Source of the DNA: VAZQ01 sp963840535
Lineage (GTDB): Bacteria; Pseudomonadota; Alphaproteobacteria; Rhizobiales; Xanthobacteraceae
Assembly (NCBI GenBank): GCA_963840535.1
Contig: CAWIZJ010000066.1
Span: forward strand, 234,766 to 298,765
Length of the DNA stretch: 64,000 bases
Direction of reading: 5' to 3'
Part shown: piece by piece, positions 10,389-19,685 of the stretch
Position numbering within the stretch: the stretch's first letter is position 1
Layout of the letters: each line of letters begins with the position of its first letter
Translations under genes and position numbers: made by a program
The notes under the pieces: generated by a model
Told to the model about the DNA's origin: nothing
The model's input: the letters and a program-made list of their open reading frames with translations, nothing else
The model's database searches: none

Positions 10389-11703
10389 CTATTGCGCGGC
10401 CCCCGCCGAACGCGGCGAGCCGTTGACACCGCGCTTGCCGCGCGGTGCGGCTCCCGGGCGTGGAGGCGCACTCGCCGGGGTTTGCGCCTCCGCGGGCGTT
10501 TCGGAGCGTTGCTCCTGTTCGATGCCACGTTCGATGCCGCGCAGGCGTGCCACGTTCTTCTGATGCTGCTCGTAGGTTTCCGCGAAGGCATGCCCGCCGG
10601 TGCCGTCGGCGACGAAGAACAGTTCCTTGGTGCGCGCCGGATTGGCGGCAGCTTCGATCGAGGCACGGCCGGGATTGGCGATGGGTCCGGGCGGCAACCC
10701 ATCGATCACGTAGGTGTTGTACGGCGTCGGCTGCGCGATGTCCGCCCTGCTGATCGGACGGCCGAGCGAACCCTTGCCGAATACGAGGCCATAGATGATG
10801 GTCGGGTCGGACTGCAACTTCATCTTCTGCTTGAGCCGGTTGGCGAACACCGCGGCGACACGTGTTCGTTCCTCGGGCTTGCCGGTCTCCTTCTCGATGA
10901 TGGAAGCGAGAATGACCAATTGCTCCGGTGTCTTGACCGGAAGATCGGGATTGCGCCGCTCCCAGACTTCCCGCACCAGTCGATCCTGCGCCTGCCGCAT
11001 CCGTTGCAGCATCTGCTCGCGCGGGAAACCACGAGGGAAGTAGTAGCCGTCAGGAAGCAGGCTGCCCTCTCGCGGAACGTCCTTGATGTTGCCCGAGAGG
11101 ATATCGTTCTCCAGCAACCGCGCCACGATCTGCTCCGAAGTGAGTCCCTTCGGGGATGGTGACCTGGTGTTGCACCACCTTGCCTTCGACGATGGTCTCG
11201 ACCACGTCGCGCACGCTCGCCCGCCTGGGAAATAGATACTCGCCGGCCTTGAGCTCCGAACGCGCCCTGAGGGCGAACACGCCGCCGATGAAGACCAGAC
11301 GGTGTTCGTCGATCACCCCTTCTCGCTTGAGCAGGTCGGCGATCTCCATCAAGCCGGCACGCGGAATGCTGACCACTTTGTCTTCCTGCAGCGGACCGGC
11401 CGTTTCGAAACGGGTCTTGCCGACGACCACCGCCCCGCCCCCGAGCAGGAGCAGGAGCAGGAGCAGACTGAAGATGGCATTGCCGATGATCACCAGCGGA
11501 TTGCGCGTGCGGCGCGACGGTTGCGGCTTGTGGGTTGGGAGCGGCACGTGATCAGGCTCCAGAGCTGCGCGCGGACTGCGCGGCGTGATGCGTTTGGGCT
11601 CCAAATCGCCTCCACCGACCACTGCCCGTCCCGGTGAGCCCGGGCGTAGTGCCAGGGGTGGCGGCGACGAACGCGGTTGACCTCGCGATTCCCGCTCCGA
11701 CAT
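10389..11703 (-). CDS. mltG: Endolytic murein transglycosylase MltG (one frameshift)
   Basis: Membrane-bound lytic transglycosylase that cleaves nascent glycan strands and helps set their length. The amino-terminal part has a basic, proline-rich cytoplasmic tail, one membrane helix (IIGNAIFSLLLLLLLLGGG) and a LysM-like region. The carboxy-terminal part has the YceG core with LASIIEKETG (catalytic glutamate), VFANRLKQKMKLQSDPT and YNTYVIDGLPPGPIANPG. The two parts are in adjacent frames: ATIPEG-type sequence is followed by TSEQIVARLLEND only after removing one base near 11145. Repaired length is near 438 residues, normal for the family. Start not certain because the upstream gap is also open. 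Confidence 0.85.
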
Positions 11704-12452
11704 CGCCGCATTCGGCTTGCCTGGATCGGATATTTGCCCGGTCAGCTCTGGGCAGTTCCATCCGGGGGGCTTCCGTCCTCGAAAAACCGGACTTGGCCGC
11801 CGCGGAGGCGGGCGATGCTGTGGAACCCAAGTTGTCGCGCCCGGTGCCAGCGCCTGATGAACTCGCGCTGGCCGCGCCTCTTAGCGCCGACGCGCTGCCG
11901 CCGCCGCCAATAAAGCTCGCAAACCCTGTGGCCGGCGGCAGGATGGCGCGCAGGGAGTTCTTCGCGGACGGCTGCGGCTGGGACTGGGGTGGCAATCCTG
12001 CCACGACCCGAAGGTTTGTGGTCGCCGTATCAGGTGGATCCGATCCGGACGGCGGCAACGAAGGCTGTTCGGAGTGACTGGCAACGGCAGCCGATGGCCG
12101 CATCGCGGCGCCCGACCGGTCGTCGCTCGTTGCCCCCGGCATCGGCGCTGGAGGCGGCATACCCTGCCGTGCCTCGTCCCGGCCGTTCTCCGCGGGCGGT
12201 GTGTTCCCGGAACTCACCGCCTATGTCCCCCCTCGACGCCCACCATGGCCGCTACCGCCTTGCCCGGCGGCGTAGCTCAATCAAATGGCCGGTATCGCAC
12301 CCCCGTCCCTCGTAGGCCGAGGCAGCAACCCGGCGGGACCCAACCTCACCAGATTAATGGCGAATATGGCCAAAGGACGGACGCCGGTGGAGAGCTGGCC
12401 GAGCGGGACAGGCCATCCCTCGATCTTGACCATCCCCTGCCCCCTTGCGGGC
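11704..12452. other. Unusually long gap between fabF and mltG with a Pro/Ala/Ser-rich open frame
   Basis: About 750 bases with no recognised gene. On the minus strand a frame opens with GTG at 12217 and stays open into mltG. It encodes low-complexity sequence rich in Ser, Pro, Ala and Gly, for example ASASSSGAGTGRDN. It is not in the mltG frame, but a single indel would join the two, so it could be a disordered amino-terminal extension of MltG. Equally it may be a spurious open frame caused by high GC. No homology is recognised and no convincing ribosome binding site precedes 12217. Confidence 0.35.
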
Positions 12453-13718
12453 TCAATTCGGCAGGCGTCGGAACACCAACGAGGCATTCGTTCCCCCGAA
12501 CCCGAAAGAATTGGAGAGCACGGTATCGACCTGGCGCTTCTTGGAGCGATGGGGGACCAGATCGATCGGCGTCTCGACCGACGGATTGTCGAGATTGATG
12601 GTCGGGGGCACGATGCCGTCGCGCATGGCAAGGATCGAGAAGATCGCCTCGACCGCACCAGCGGCGCCCAGAAGGTGCCCGACGGAGGACTTCGTCGACG
12701 ACATGCATATGCGGCCTGCGGCATTGCCGACCAGACGATGCACGGCGCCGAGCTCGATCTCGTCGCCGAGCGGCGTCGAGGTGCCGTGGGCGTTGACGTA
12801 GTCGATCTCGGCGGGAGAGATTCCGGCACGTTTGATCGCCGCCTGCATGCAGCGATAAGCTCCATCGCCGTCCTCCGCCGGCGCCGTGATATGATGGGCA
12901 TCTCCGGACAGCCCGTACCCGATCAGCTCCGCGTAGACCTTCGCTCCGCGTTCCTTGGCGTGCTCGTAGGCTTCGAGCACCACCATGCCGGCGCCCTCGC
13001 CCATCACGAAACCGTCACGGTCACGATCGTACGGTCGCGATGCGCGCTCTGGCACGTCGTTGAAGGAGGTCGACAGTGCGCGACAGGCGACAAATCCGGC
13101 GATGCCGAGGCGTGAAATCGGCGACTCCGTCCCCCCCGCCACCATCACGTCGGCATCACCGAGCGCGACCATCCGCGCCGCATCTCCAATGGCGTGTGCG
13201 CCCGTAGAGCAGGCGGTCACCACTGCGTGATTGGGCCCCTTCAGGCCGTGGGCAATCGACACGTAGCCCGCCGCGAGATTGATCAGGCGGCCCGGAATAA
13301 AGAACGGGGACACTCGTCGAGGACCCCGCTCCTTGAGCACGTAGGCGGTATCGGCGATGCCGGTGAGCCCACCGATCCCGGAACCGATCATCACCCCGGT
13401 GCTGGCCTGATCGTCGTAGGTGGACGGCTTCCAGCCGGCATCGTCGAGCGCCTGGCGTGCAGCAGACATGGCGAAGACGATGAAATCGTCGACCTTGCGT
13501 TGCTCCTTCGGTTCCATCCACTGATCGGGATTGAACGTGCTGCGCGAGCCGTCGCCGCGCGGGACCTGACAGGCGATCTTGGCTGGCAGATCGGACACGT
13601 CGAAGGTATCGATCCGCCGTGCTCCACTCTCACCGTTGACGAGGCGTCGCCAAGTCGGCTCCACGCCGCAGGCGAGCGGCGTGACCATCCCGAGCCCGGT
13701 GACGACGACGCGTCTCAT
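12453..13718 (-). CDS. fabF: Beta-ketoacyl-ACP synthase II
   Basis: Elongating condensing enzyme of type II fatty-acid synthesis. The 421-residue product has the catalytic cysteine in VTACSTGAHAIGD, the two histidines in NAHGTSTPLGD and SVGHLLGAAG, and the carboxy-terminal NSFGFGGTNAS. The start at 13718 (MRRVVVTGLGMVTPL) is chosen over an upstream in-frame ATG at 13769 because GAAGGAG lies about eight bases before it. It follows acpP by about 100 bases in the fab operon. Confidence 0.96.
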   Translation of the reverse strand: MRRVVVTGLGMVTPLACGVEPTWRRLVNGESGARRIDTFDVSDLPAKIACQVPRGDGSRSTFNPDQWMEPKEQRKVDDFIVFAMSAARQALDDAGWKPSTYDDQASTGVMIGSGIGGLTGIADTAYVLKERGPRRVSPFFIPGRLINLAAGYVSIAHGLKGPNHAVVTACSTGAHAIGDAARMVALGDADVMVAGGTESPISRLGIAGFVACRALSTSFNDVPERASRPYDRDRDGFVMGEGAGMVVLEAYEHAKERGAKVYAELIGYGLSGDAHHITAPAEDGDGAYRCMQAAIKRAGISPAEIDYVNAHGTSTPLGDEIELGAVHRLVGNAAGRICMSSTKSSVGHLLGAAGAVEAIFSILAMRDGIVPPTINLDNPSVETPIDLVPHRSKKRQVDTVLSNSFGFGGTNASLVFRRLPN

Positions 13719-13820
13719 CGCCGCTACTCCTTCGGTCCCGCCGGCAGCACTATACTCTCCCGACGCCACTGGGCGCCAAGGAAACGTCCAGCGACCGTCG
13801 AAGGACCGCAGGCCGCGGCG

Positions 13821-14060
13821 TCAGCTTTTTGCGTTCTTTTCGAGGAACTTTATGGCGTCGCCCACCGTCAGGATGGTCTCGGCGGCGTCGTCGGGGATCT
13901 CGCAGCCGAACTCTTCTTCAAATGCCATGACGAGCTCAACGGTGTCGAGGCTGTCGGCACCGAGATCGTCGATGAAGCTGGCGTTCTCGGTCACCTTGTC
14001 GGCTTCCACGCTCAGATGCTCGACGACGATTTTTTTTACCCGCTCGCCAATGTCACTCAT
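13821..14060 (-). CDS. acpP: Acyl carrier protein
   Basis: A 79-residue acidic carrier protein that holds growing acyl chains on a phosphopantetheine arm. The attachment serine is in the universal motif DDLGADSLDTVEL. The start at 14060 gives MSDIGERVKKIVVEHL, matching alphaproteobacterial AcpP; an upstream in-frame ATG would add 18 unrelated residues. It lies between fabG and fabF with 260 and about 100 bases of spacing, wide enough to carry an internal promoter, though none is clearly visible. Confidence 0.97.
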   Translation of the reverse strand: MSDIGERVKKIVVEHLSVEADKVTENASFIDDLGADSLDTVELVMAFEEEFGCEIPDDAAETILTVGDAIKFLEKNAKS

Positions 14061-14320
14061 CGCTGCAACCTCGTGTCCTCGAATTGGGCTCGATCGGTCG
14101 ACACCTCCGAGCATGCCGCCATCGGTTTGGCGCCACGGGCCTGCATATGCCCGGCGTCAAATCATCCGGGTCGCGAGCGGAGCCCTGTGATGATTCGCCC
14201 CCGTTCCACCGCCCCAGCCAAACCGAAGTCCGGTTACCATACTTCACATGGCTTGACCAGCACGGCCGAAGCGTGACCGAAGCGTGACCGGCGGCACCGA
14301 TCCACCTTCCAAAAGACCTT

Positions 14321-15058
14321 TCAAATCATTGCCATCCCGCCATTCACGTGCAGTGTTTGGCCGGTGACGTAGGCGGCCTCGTCGGAGGCCAGAAAGACCG
14401 CTGCGGCCGCGATCTCCATGCCGGTCCCGAGCCTCCCCGCAGGCACCCGGCTCAGGATTGCCTCGCGCTGCTTGTCATTGAGCTTGTCGGTCATGGCCGT
14501 GGCGATGAAGCCCGGTGCGATCGCGTTGGCCGTCACGCCCCGCTTGGCATATTCCGCTGCGATCGACTTGATCATGCCGATCATGCCGGCCTTGGTCGCG
14601 GTGTAGTTGCTCTGGCCGGGATTGCCGGTGACGCCCACGACCGAGGTGATCCCGATGATCCTGCCGAAGCGCCGCCGCATCATCCCGCGGACGGCGGCTC
14701 GCGCAAGCCGGAAGGTCGCCGTCAGATTGACGGCAACGACGCCCTCCCAGTCCTCGTCACGCAACTGAACCAGGAGGTTGTCCTTGGCGATGCCGGCATT
14801 GGCCACCAGCACATCAAGCCTGCCCATGGCTTCCTCGGCCTTCGGCACGAGCGCCTCGACCTCGTCCTTGTCGGCGAGGTTGCAGGGCACCACGAGGACG
14901 CGCTCCTTGAGATCGAAGGCCAGCCTGTCTAGCACCTCGCGCCGGGTGCCAGAGATCGCCACCGTCGCGCCCTGCTGGTGGAACCCGCGAGCAATCGCTC
15001 CGCCGATGCCGCCGGTCGCCCCGGTCACCAGCGCGGTCTTGCCGGTCAGATCGAACAT
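14321..15058 (-). CDS. fabG: 3-oxoacyl-ACP reductase
   Basis: NADPH-dependent reductase of type II fatty-acid synthesis and a short-chain dehydrogenase. The 245-residue product shows the cofactor loop VTGATGGIGGAIA, the structural VANAGIAKDN, the catalytic serine in GITSVVGVTGNPGQ, the YTATKAG Tyr/Lys pair and the carboxy-terminal VTGQTLHVNGGMAMI. Its place between fabD and acpP supports the fatty-acid assignment over a generic SDR. Confidence 0.95.
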   Translation of the reverse strand: MFDLTGKTALVTGATGGIGGAIARGFHQQGATVAISGTRREVLDRLAFDLKERVLVVPCNLADKDEVEALVPKAEEAMGRLDVLVANAGIAKDNLLVQLRDEDWEGVVAVNLTATFRLARAAVRGMMRRRFGRIIGITSVVGVTGNPGQSNYTATKAGMIGMIKSIAAEYAKRGVTANAIAPGFIATAMTDKLNDKQREAILSRVPAGRLGTGMEIAAAAVFLASDEAAYVTGQTLHVNGGMAMI

Positions 15059-15142
15059 CGGCGACCTCCTCCCGCTCCGTTGCCTGCGAGAATGCGCACA
15101 TCAGCCATCGCCGGCGCCAGCCCGGCAGGCGCGAACGCGCCG

Positions 15143-16093
15143 CTAAGCACGCGACGCCTTGAAAGTCGACACGTCTCCCGGCGTGCCGATGGCGATCCCG
15201 TTGGCTCCCTCGGCGATGCGCTTCACGAGACCGCTCAATACCTTGCCCGCACCGACCTCATAGAAGGTGGTCACTCCTGCCGCGGCCATGAAGGCGATCG
15301 TCTCGCGCCAGCGCACCATTCCGGTCACCTGCGCGACGAGAGTGCGCACGATCTCTTCGGGGTCGCTCACGGGCGCAGCCCGCACATTGGCGACGACCGG
15401 CACCTTCGGCGGCCGCACGGCGACCTTCGTCAACGCTTCGGCCATGGCATCGGCCGCCGGCTGCATCAGCGCGCAATGGAACGGGGCGGAGACCTGCAAC
15501 AACATGGCGCGGCGCGCGCCCCTGCCCTTGGCGATCTCGACCGCACGCTCGACCGCGGCCTTGTCGCCGGATAGGACGACCTGTCCGGCGCCATTGTCGT
15601 TTGCGGCCTGGCAGACCTGTCCGCAAGCGGCCTCGGCCGCCACCGCGGCCGCCTGCGCGAAGTCGAGCCCCAGCAGCGCAGCCATGGCGCCGCGGCCGAC
15701 TGGAACCGCCTCTTGCATGGCGCGGCCGCGGATACGGAGGAGTCTTGCGGTATCGCCCACTGCCAACGCTCCGGCCGCCGCCAGGGCCGAATATTCCCCC
15801 AGCGAATGGCCGGCCACGAACTCGGCATCACGCGACAGATCGACGCCGGCTTCCGCCTCCAGCACACGCATGACCGCCAGGGACATTGCCATCAGCGCAG
15901 GCTGGGCGTTTTCGGTCAAGGTGAGCGTCTCCGCCGGCCCCTCCCAGACGGTACGGGTCAGCGATTCGCCGAGTGCCGCATCGACCTCCTCGAACACCGC
16001 GCGTGCCGGCGCAAACTCATCGGCGAGCTGCTTGCCCATTCCGACGCTCTGGCTGCCTTGACCGGGAAAGATGAACGCGGCCGGCATTCCCAC
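15143..16093 (-). CDS. fabD: Malonyl-CoA:ACP transacylase
   Basis: Loads malonyl groups onto the acyl carrier protein. The 316-residue protein begins AAFIFPGQGSQSVGMG, has the nucleophile elbow VAGHSLGEYSALAAAG (serine of GHSLG), the acyl-binding arginine region and the histidine in QVSAPFHCALMQPA. It is the first gene of the minus-strand fatty-acid operon and is divergent from rpsF, with a 376-base intergenic region that should hold both promoters. Confidence 0.96.
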   Translation of the reverse strand: MGMPAAFIFPGQGSQSVGMGKQLADEFAPARAVFEEVDAALGESLTRTVWEGPAETLTLTENAQPALMAMSLAVMRVLEAEAGVDLSRDAEFVAGHSLGEYSALAAAGALAVGDTARLLRIRGRAMQEAVPVGRGAMAALLGLDFAQAAAVAAEAACGQVCQAANDNGAGQVVLSGDKAAVERAVEIAKGRGARRAMLLQVSAPFHCALMQPAADAMAEALTKVAVRPPKVPVVANVRAAPVSDPEEIVRTLVAQVTGMVRWRETIAFMAAAGVTTFYEVGAGKVLSGLVKRIAEGANGIAIGTPGDVSTFKASRA

Positions 16094-16266
16094 CTCTGAT
16101 TCCCGCCCCGCGCGCTTTCAGGACACCCTCGCTTCGTGCTGTCAAGAGAACGCCACTTCGGCTATCGGCCCTCTCGGGTGGGAAGCGGCAGCCGATCGCA
16201 GTGGGAAGACGTCTTTGTGCGCGCGCACGTTTTTGTGCGGCGCACGTCCATCCCAGCGCGCCGATC

Positions 16267-16294
16267 TTGCGTTTTCAGGGGGACACCCTATAAC
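16267..16294 (+). promoter_or_regulatory. Candidate sigma70-type promoter for the rpsF operon
   Basis: TTGCGT at 16267-16272 and TATAAC at 16289-16294 are separated by 16 bases and lie about 175 bases before rpsF. Both hexamers are close to consensus in a GC-rich background. This is pattern matching only; no start site is known. Confidence 0.35.
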
Positions 16295-16398
16295 CCGCGC
16301 TTCCGCTCGACCCCGGTTGGGAACTGAACGGACGGCCGCCCGGCGAGGGCCAGCGGCAGGACCACGCGGTCCGGCGTCCCGTGTTTCCGCCTTCAGAG

Positions 16399-16426
16399 CT
16401 TCGAGCCTTTCCCGAAGGGCTCGAAG
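16399..16426 (+). promoter_or_regulatory. Hairpin in the rpsF leader, possible S6:S18 autoregulatory site
   Basis: CTTCGAGCC at 16399-16407 can pair with GGCTCGAAG at 16418-16426, leaving a short loop that contains CCCG. It lies 44 bases upstream of rpsF. In many bacteria the rpsF leader carries an RNA motif with an exposed CCG that binds the S6:S18 heterodimer; I cannot tell whether this hairpin fits that motif in detail. Confidence 0.3.
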
Positions 16427-16469
16427 GGCTTCGCGCCGGGAGAGCACGACATGGAGGAAAGGCATTGGC

Positions 16470-16944
16470 ATGCCGCTTTACGAACACGTCTTCCTGACGC
16501 GCCAGGATGCCAGCGCGCAGCAGGTCGAAGACCTTACGACCCAATTCAAGGGCGTCATCGAGCGCATGGGCGGCAAGGTTTCGAAGACCGAGCAATGGGG
16601 CGTGAAGCCCCTGTCCTACCGCCTGCGCAAGAATCGCAAGGCGCATTTCACGATGTTCAATGTGGAGGCACCGCCCGCCGCGCTCAACGAGATCGAGCGG
16701 CAGGAGCGCCTCAACGAGGACATACTGCGCTATCTGACCATTCGCGTGGACGAGCTCGAGGAAGGCCCCTCGGCAATGATGCGCAAGGTCGACCGCGACC
16801 GGGAGCGGGACGAGCGCGGCTTCGGCTTTCGCGATCGGGATCGCGGCGGCTTTCGTGACCGGGATCGCGGCGAGCACCGCCGCGAACGCGACAGCCGACC
16901 AGCGCGCGAGGGTTCCGACGACGCCGCCCGGCACCGAGGAGTAA
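16470..16944 (+). CDS. rpsF: 30S ribosomal protein S6 (reads in frame into rpsR)
   Basis: Ribosomal protein S6, which pairs with S18 on the 30S platform. The start MPLYEHVFLTRQDASAQQ is typical and is preceded by GGAGGAAAGG. The conserved core ends with RVDELEEGPSAMMRK, followed by a long arginine/aspartate-rich tail, normal in Hyphomicrobiales. In the S6 frame there is no stop before the S18 ATG, so as written S6 and S18 form one open frame ending at 17195. A stop in the neighbouring frame (GAGGAGTAA, ending 16944) is what a normal rpsF tail would use; a one-base error near 16927 would explain this. Confidence 0.85.
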
Positions 16945-16949
16945 ACGCC

Positions 16950-17195
16950 ATGCCCCCCCCTCAACAGCAGACGCGACGGCCGTTCTTTCGCCGCCGCAAG
17001 ACCTGCCCCTTCTCGGGCGCCAACGCGCCGAAGATCGACTACAAGGACGTGAGGCTCTTGCAGCGCTACGTTTCCGAGCGCGGCAAGATCGTCCCCAGCC
17101 GTATCACGGCGGTGTCCGCCAAGAAGCAGCGAGAGCTTGCAAGCGCGATCAAGCGTGCCCGCTTTCTCGGATTGCTGCCGTACGTGATCCGCTGA
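16950..17195 (+). CDS. rpsR: 30S ribosomal protein S18
   Basis: An 81-residue S18 that binds S6. The zinc-free core RRPFFRRRKTCPFSG, PKIDYKDVRLLQRYVSERG and ITAVSAKKQRELA are all present, and the protein ends RARFLGLLPYVIR as in other alphaproteobacteria. The start ATG at 16950 is followed by an eight-C run, a place where an indel could easily occur. The S6 frame runs into it without a stop. Confidence 0.93.
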   Translation: MPPPQQQTRRPFFRRRKTCPFSGANAPKIDYKDVRLLQRYVSERGKIVPSRITAVSAKKQRELASAIKRARFLGLLPYVIR

Positions 17196-17304
17196 CGCAG
17201 ACGAAGGGCGGCCGGGACATTCGAAGGCGGCGCTCGTTCGTCGTCGCCAGGCTGGGACGGACCAGGATCCGTCTCTAACCGCTCACCAAGCGGGACAGCT
17301 CGAG

Positions 17305-18219
17305 ATGATGCAGATCGTACTGGTAGGACTGGCGGCTGGAGCGGCGGCGGCGCTCTTGTTCGCCTCGGTCGTCTCCGGATCGGTGGTGGCAATCCTGCTG
17401 TTCTATCTGGCGCCGCTACCGATCCTGATCGCGGCGCTCGGCTGGAGTCACATTGCGGGATTGATCGCTGCGGCATCCGCGACTGCGGTTATCGCCGTCA
17501 ATTCCGGAGTGTTCTTCCTCGCCGTGCCGGTGATCGCGTTCGGCGCGTGGTGGCTCGGTTATTTGTCGCTGCTGGCGCGACCTGCAACCAATGGCGGCGG
17601 GGCCGATCTCGAATGGTACCCCGTCGGCCGACTGGTGCTCTGGGCCGCAGTGATCGGCACCCTGATCGTCGCCGCCGCGGTCCCGAATTTCGGCACCGAC
17701 CAGGAAAGCCTGCAATCCGCTTTGCGCAAGACCTATCAGCGCATCGTGCGCGACCAGGCGTTCATCGAGTTGCTGGTGGTGGCGGTTCCGCCCGTCGCGC
17801 CGATGTTCTCGACCGTCACCAATGTGCTCAACCTTTGGCTTGCGGCGCGCGTCGTGAAGATTTCCGGTCGTCTCAAGCGGCCATGGCCGGACCTATCGGC
17901 TCTTACGCTGCCTCGATCCGCTTTCGGACTGCTCGCCGCCGCGATCCTGGGCTCGTTTCTGCCCGATCTTCTCGGCGTTCTGTCGGGTGCGCTGGCGGCC
18001 AGCCTGCTGATGGCCTTTGCGATCCTCGGCTTTGCGGTCCTGCATGCCATCACGCGCGGCACAGCCAGCCGCAGCGTCGTGCTCGCCGGCGTCTATGTCG
18101 CTGCCACCATTCTCGGCTGGCCGGTGTTGGCGATGGCGATCCTGGGTATCGCCGAGACCCTGTTCAATGTTCGCGTCCGCGTCGTCCACAGGCGCGGGCC
18201 GCCGACCCTGCCCACGTAA
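17305..18219 (+). CDS. DUF2232 family membrane protein
   Basis: A 304-residue integral membrane protein with about eight hydrophobic segments, among them IVLVGLAAGAAAALLFASVV at the start and AILGIAETLFNVR near the end. It has the length and the position (between rpsR and rplI) of the DUF2232 protein found in this operon in Bradyrhizobium and relatives. Its role is unknown; similarity of this family to transporter subunits has been noted, but nothing here identifies a substrate. Confidence 0.75.
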   Translation: MMQIVLVGLAAGAAAALLFASVVSGSVVAILLFYLAPLPILIAALGWSHIAGLIAAASATAVIAVNSGVFFLAVPVIAFGAWWLGYLSLLARPATNGGGADLEWYPVGRLVLWAAVIGTLIVAAAVPNFGTDQESLQSALRKTYQRIVRDQAFIELLVVAVPPVAPMFSTVTNVLNLWLAARVVKISGRLKRPWPDLSALTLPRSAFGLLAAAILGSFLPDLLGVLSGALAASLLMAFAILGFAVLHAITRGTASRSVVLAGVYVAATILGWPVLAMAILGIAETLFNVRVRVVHRRGPPTLPT

Positions 18220-18257
18220 CCGACTGCGAAAACAATTCGACCGATGGAGACTCGACG

Positions 18258-18887
18258 ATGGAAGTGATCCTGCTCGAACGCGTCGCCAAGCTCGGCCAGA
18301 TGGGCGACGTGGTGCGCGTAAAGGATGGATTTGCGCGCAACTTCCTGCTGCCCAAGGGCAAGGCGCTACGTGCCACCAAGGAGAACCGGTCTCGCTTCGA
18401 GAGCATGAAGGTCGAGCTCGAAGCGCGCAATCTCGAGCAAAAGAGCGAAGCGGAGAAGATCGGCCAAAAACTCAACGGCCAGAGCTTCTCGGTGCTCCGG
18501 CAGGCAGTCCGAAGGCGGCCAGCTCTACGGGTCGGTCTCTCCGCGCGACCTCACCGCCCTGGTCGTCGAGAACGGCTTCTCGATCGGTCGCGCTCAGATT
18601 GCGCTCAATGCACCGATCAAGACCATTGGGCTTCACAAGGTGCCGATTGCGCTGCATCCCGAGGTCGAGGTGACGATCAACGTGACCGTCGCTCGCAACG
18701 CTGACGAGGCGGCTCGCATCGCCCGTGGCGACGACATCACCATTGCCCGCGACGAGGCCGAAGTGGCCGCCGAGCAAGCTGCGCTTGCGGCAGAAGCGTT
18801 TTTCGAGCGGAAGCAGAGGAAGCGCGTCGTGCTCGCGAGGATGGAACGGAGGCGCCCGACGCGGGATCGGAGAACAGCAAGGGCTGA
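18258..18887 (+). CDS. rplI: 50S ribosomal protein L9 (two frameshifts)
   Basis: Ribosomal protein L9. The amino-terminal domain is intact: MEVILLERVAKLGQMGD and VKDGFARNFLLPKGKAL. The reading then moves to another frame near 18507, where the family continuation GGQLYGSVSPRDLTALV appears, and to a third near 18808, where an acidic tail EEARRAREDGTEAPDAG leads to the TGA at 18885-18887. Two one-base errors account for this. The gene ends ten bases before the convergent cytochrome gene. L9 can be lost in some bacteria, but the preserved family sequence on both sides of each break argues for sequencing error. Confidence 0.85.
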
Positions 18888-18897
18888 ATTCGCTTGC

Positions 18898-19414
18898 CTA
18901 TTCCTCGAATGCCTCGACCGGCCTCGGCTGCGGCTCTGGGACCGCGGCGGTTTGCGAGGGAGCGCCGTCGGGCTCGCCTCCCGCTGCCGCGGCCGTCAGA
19001 CTGCCGATCTCGACGCTGTCCGAGGGGCGGCGCGACCTTCCCCGCCGCGCCCTCCGCCGCTTTGGCGGCATCCGAAGGCCTGACGGCGGCCTCGCCCGAT
19101 GGCGACGCCTGTCCCGCCCCCAAGGCGGGTGGCCTGCGCTGTTGGACCGCGCGCGGATCGCTGCCGATGGCGGCCAGATAGCCTGCCATGGCGGCCGCCT
19201 CGCGCCCACCGGTACTATAATGCTCCCGCAGGAACCCGACGCTGGTTTGCTTCAGCTCGCGCGGACTGCGGTGGCATGCGGCACAAGTGTTGGAGAAGAT
19301 CTGAGCCGGCGACTTGCCGGCGTCGAGGTTCGCCTGCCCCCGCAACGGGCCGGCATCGCCGGCCATAACCGCTATGCCGATCAACCAGGGCAACAACCGA
19401 CCAACTCGCGACAC
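18898..19414 (-). CDS. Secreted c-type cytochrome-like protein (one frameshift)
   Basis: Begins with a signal peptide (RLLPWLIGIAVMAGDAG) and has a single haem-attachment motif in SNTCAACHRSPRELK, followed by a family-like segment ending YLAAIGSDPRAVQQRRP. The rest is a low-complexity Ala/Pro/Glu-rich tail. The tail is continuous only if the frame changes near 19035, where the second frame gives SVEIGSLTAAAAGGEPDG and ends PRPVEAFEE at 18898. A distal methionine ligand is not obvious. The gene converges on rplI; it resembles small conserved cytochromes of Bradyrhizobium, function unknown. Confidence 0.7.
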
Positions 19415-19685
19415 GAGGACCCTCCGTCACATCCGGCCCGAATCCGGTCGCAGCTCTTGCCCGGGGATTGCGATGGCTACTCTGTCCCCACCTTGTCCAG
19501 CCCGGGCATGAAGCGCAACGCTCTTGTCCCGTTGCCGCGGCTGCAAGACTTTGTTTTAATTCCCTTTGTCCAGGAGGGTTGCGGTCGCCGTCGACCGCAC
19601 CCTTGCGTTCGCTGCGACGCCGGTGGACGCCAAATGTGTCGCGGACATGGCGAGGGTGAACGCTTCGATGCGGTGGAGGCGGCCG

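Noticed and set aside
12260..12300. tRNA-like start GGCGTAGCTCAAT
   Set aside because: The D-arm-like start is not followed by an anticodon arm, T arm or acceptor complement.
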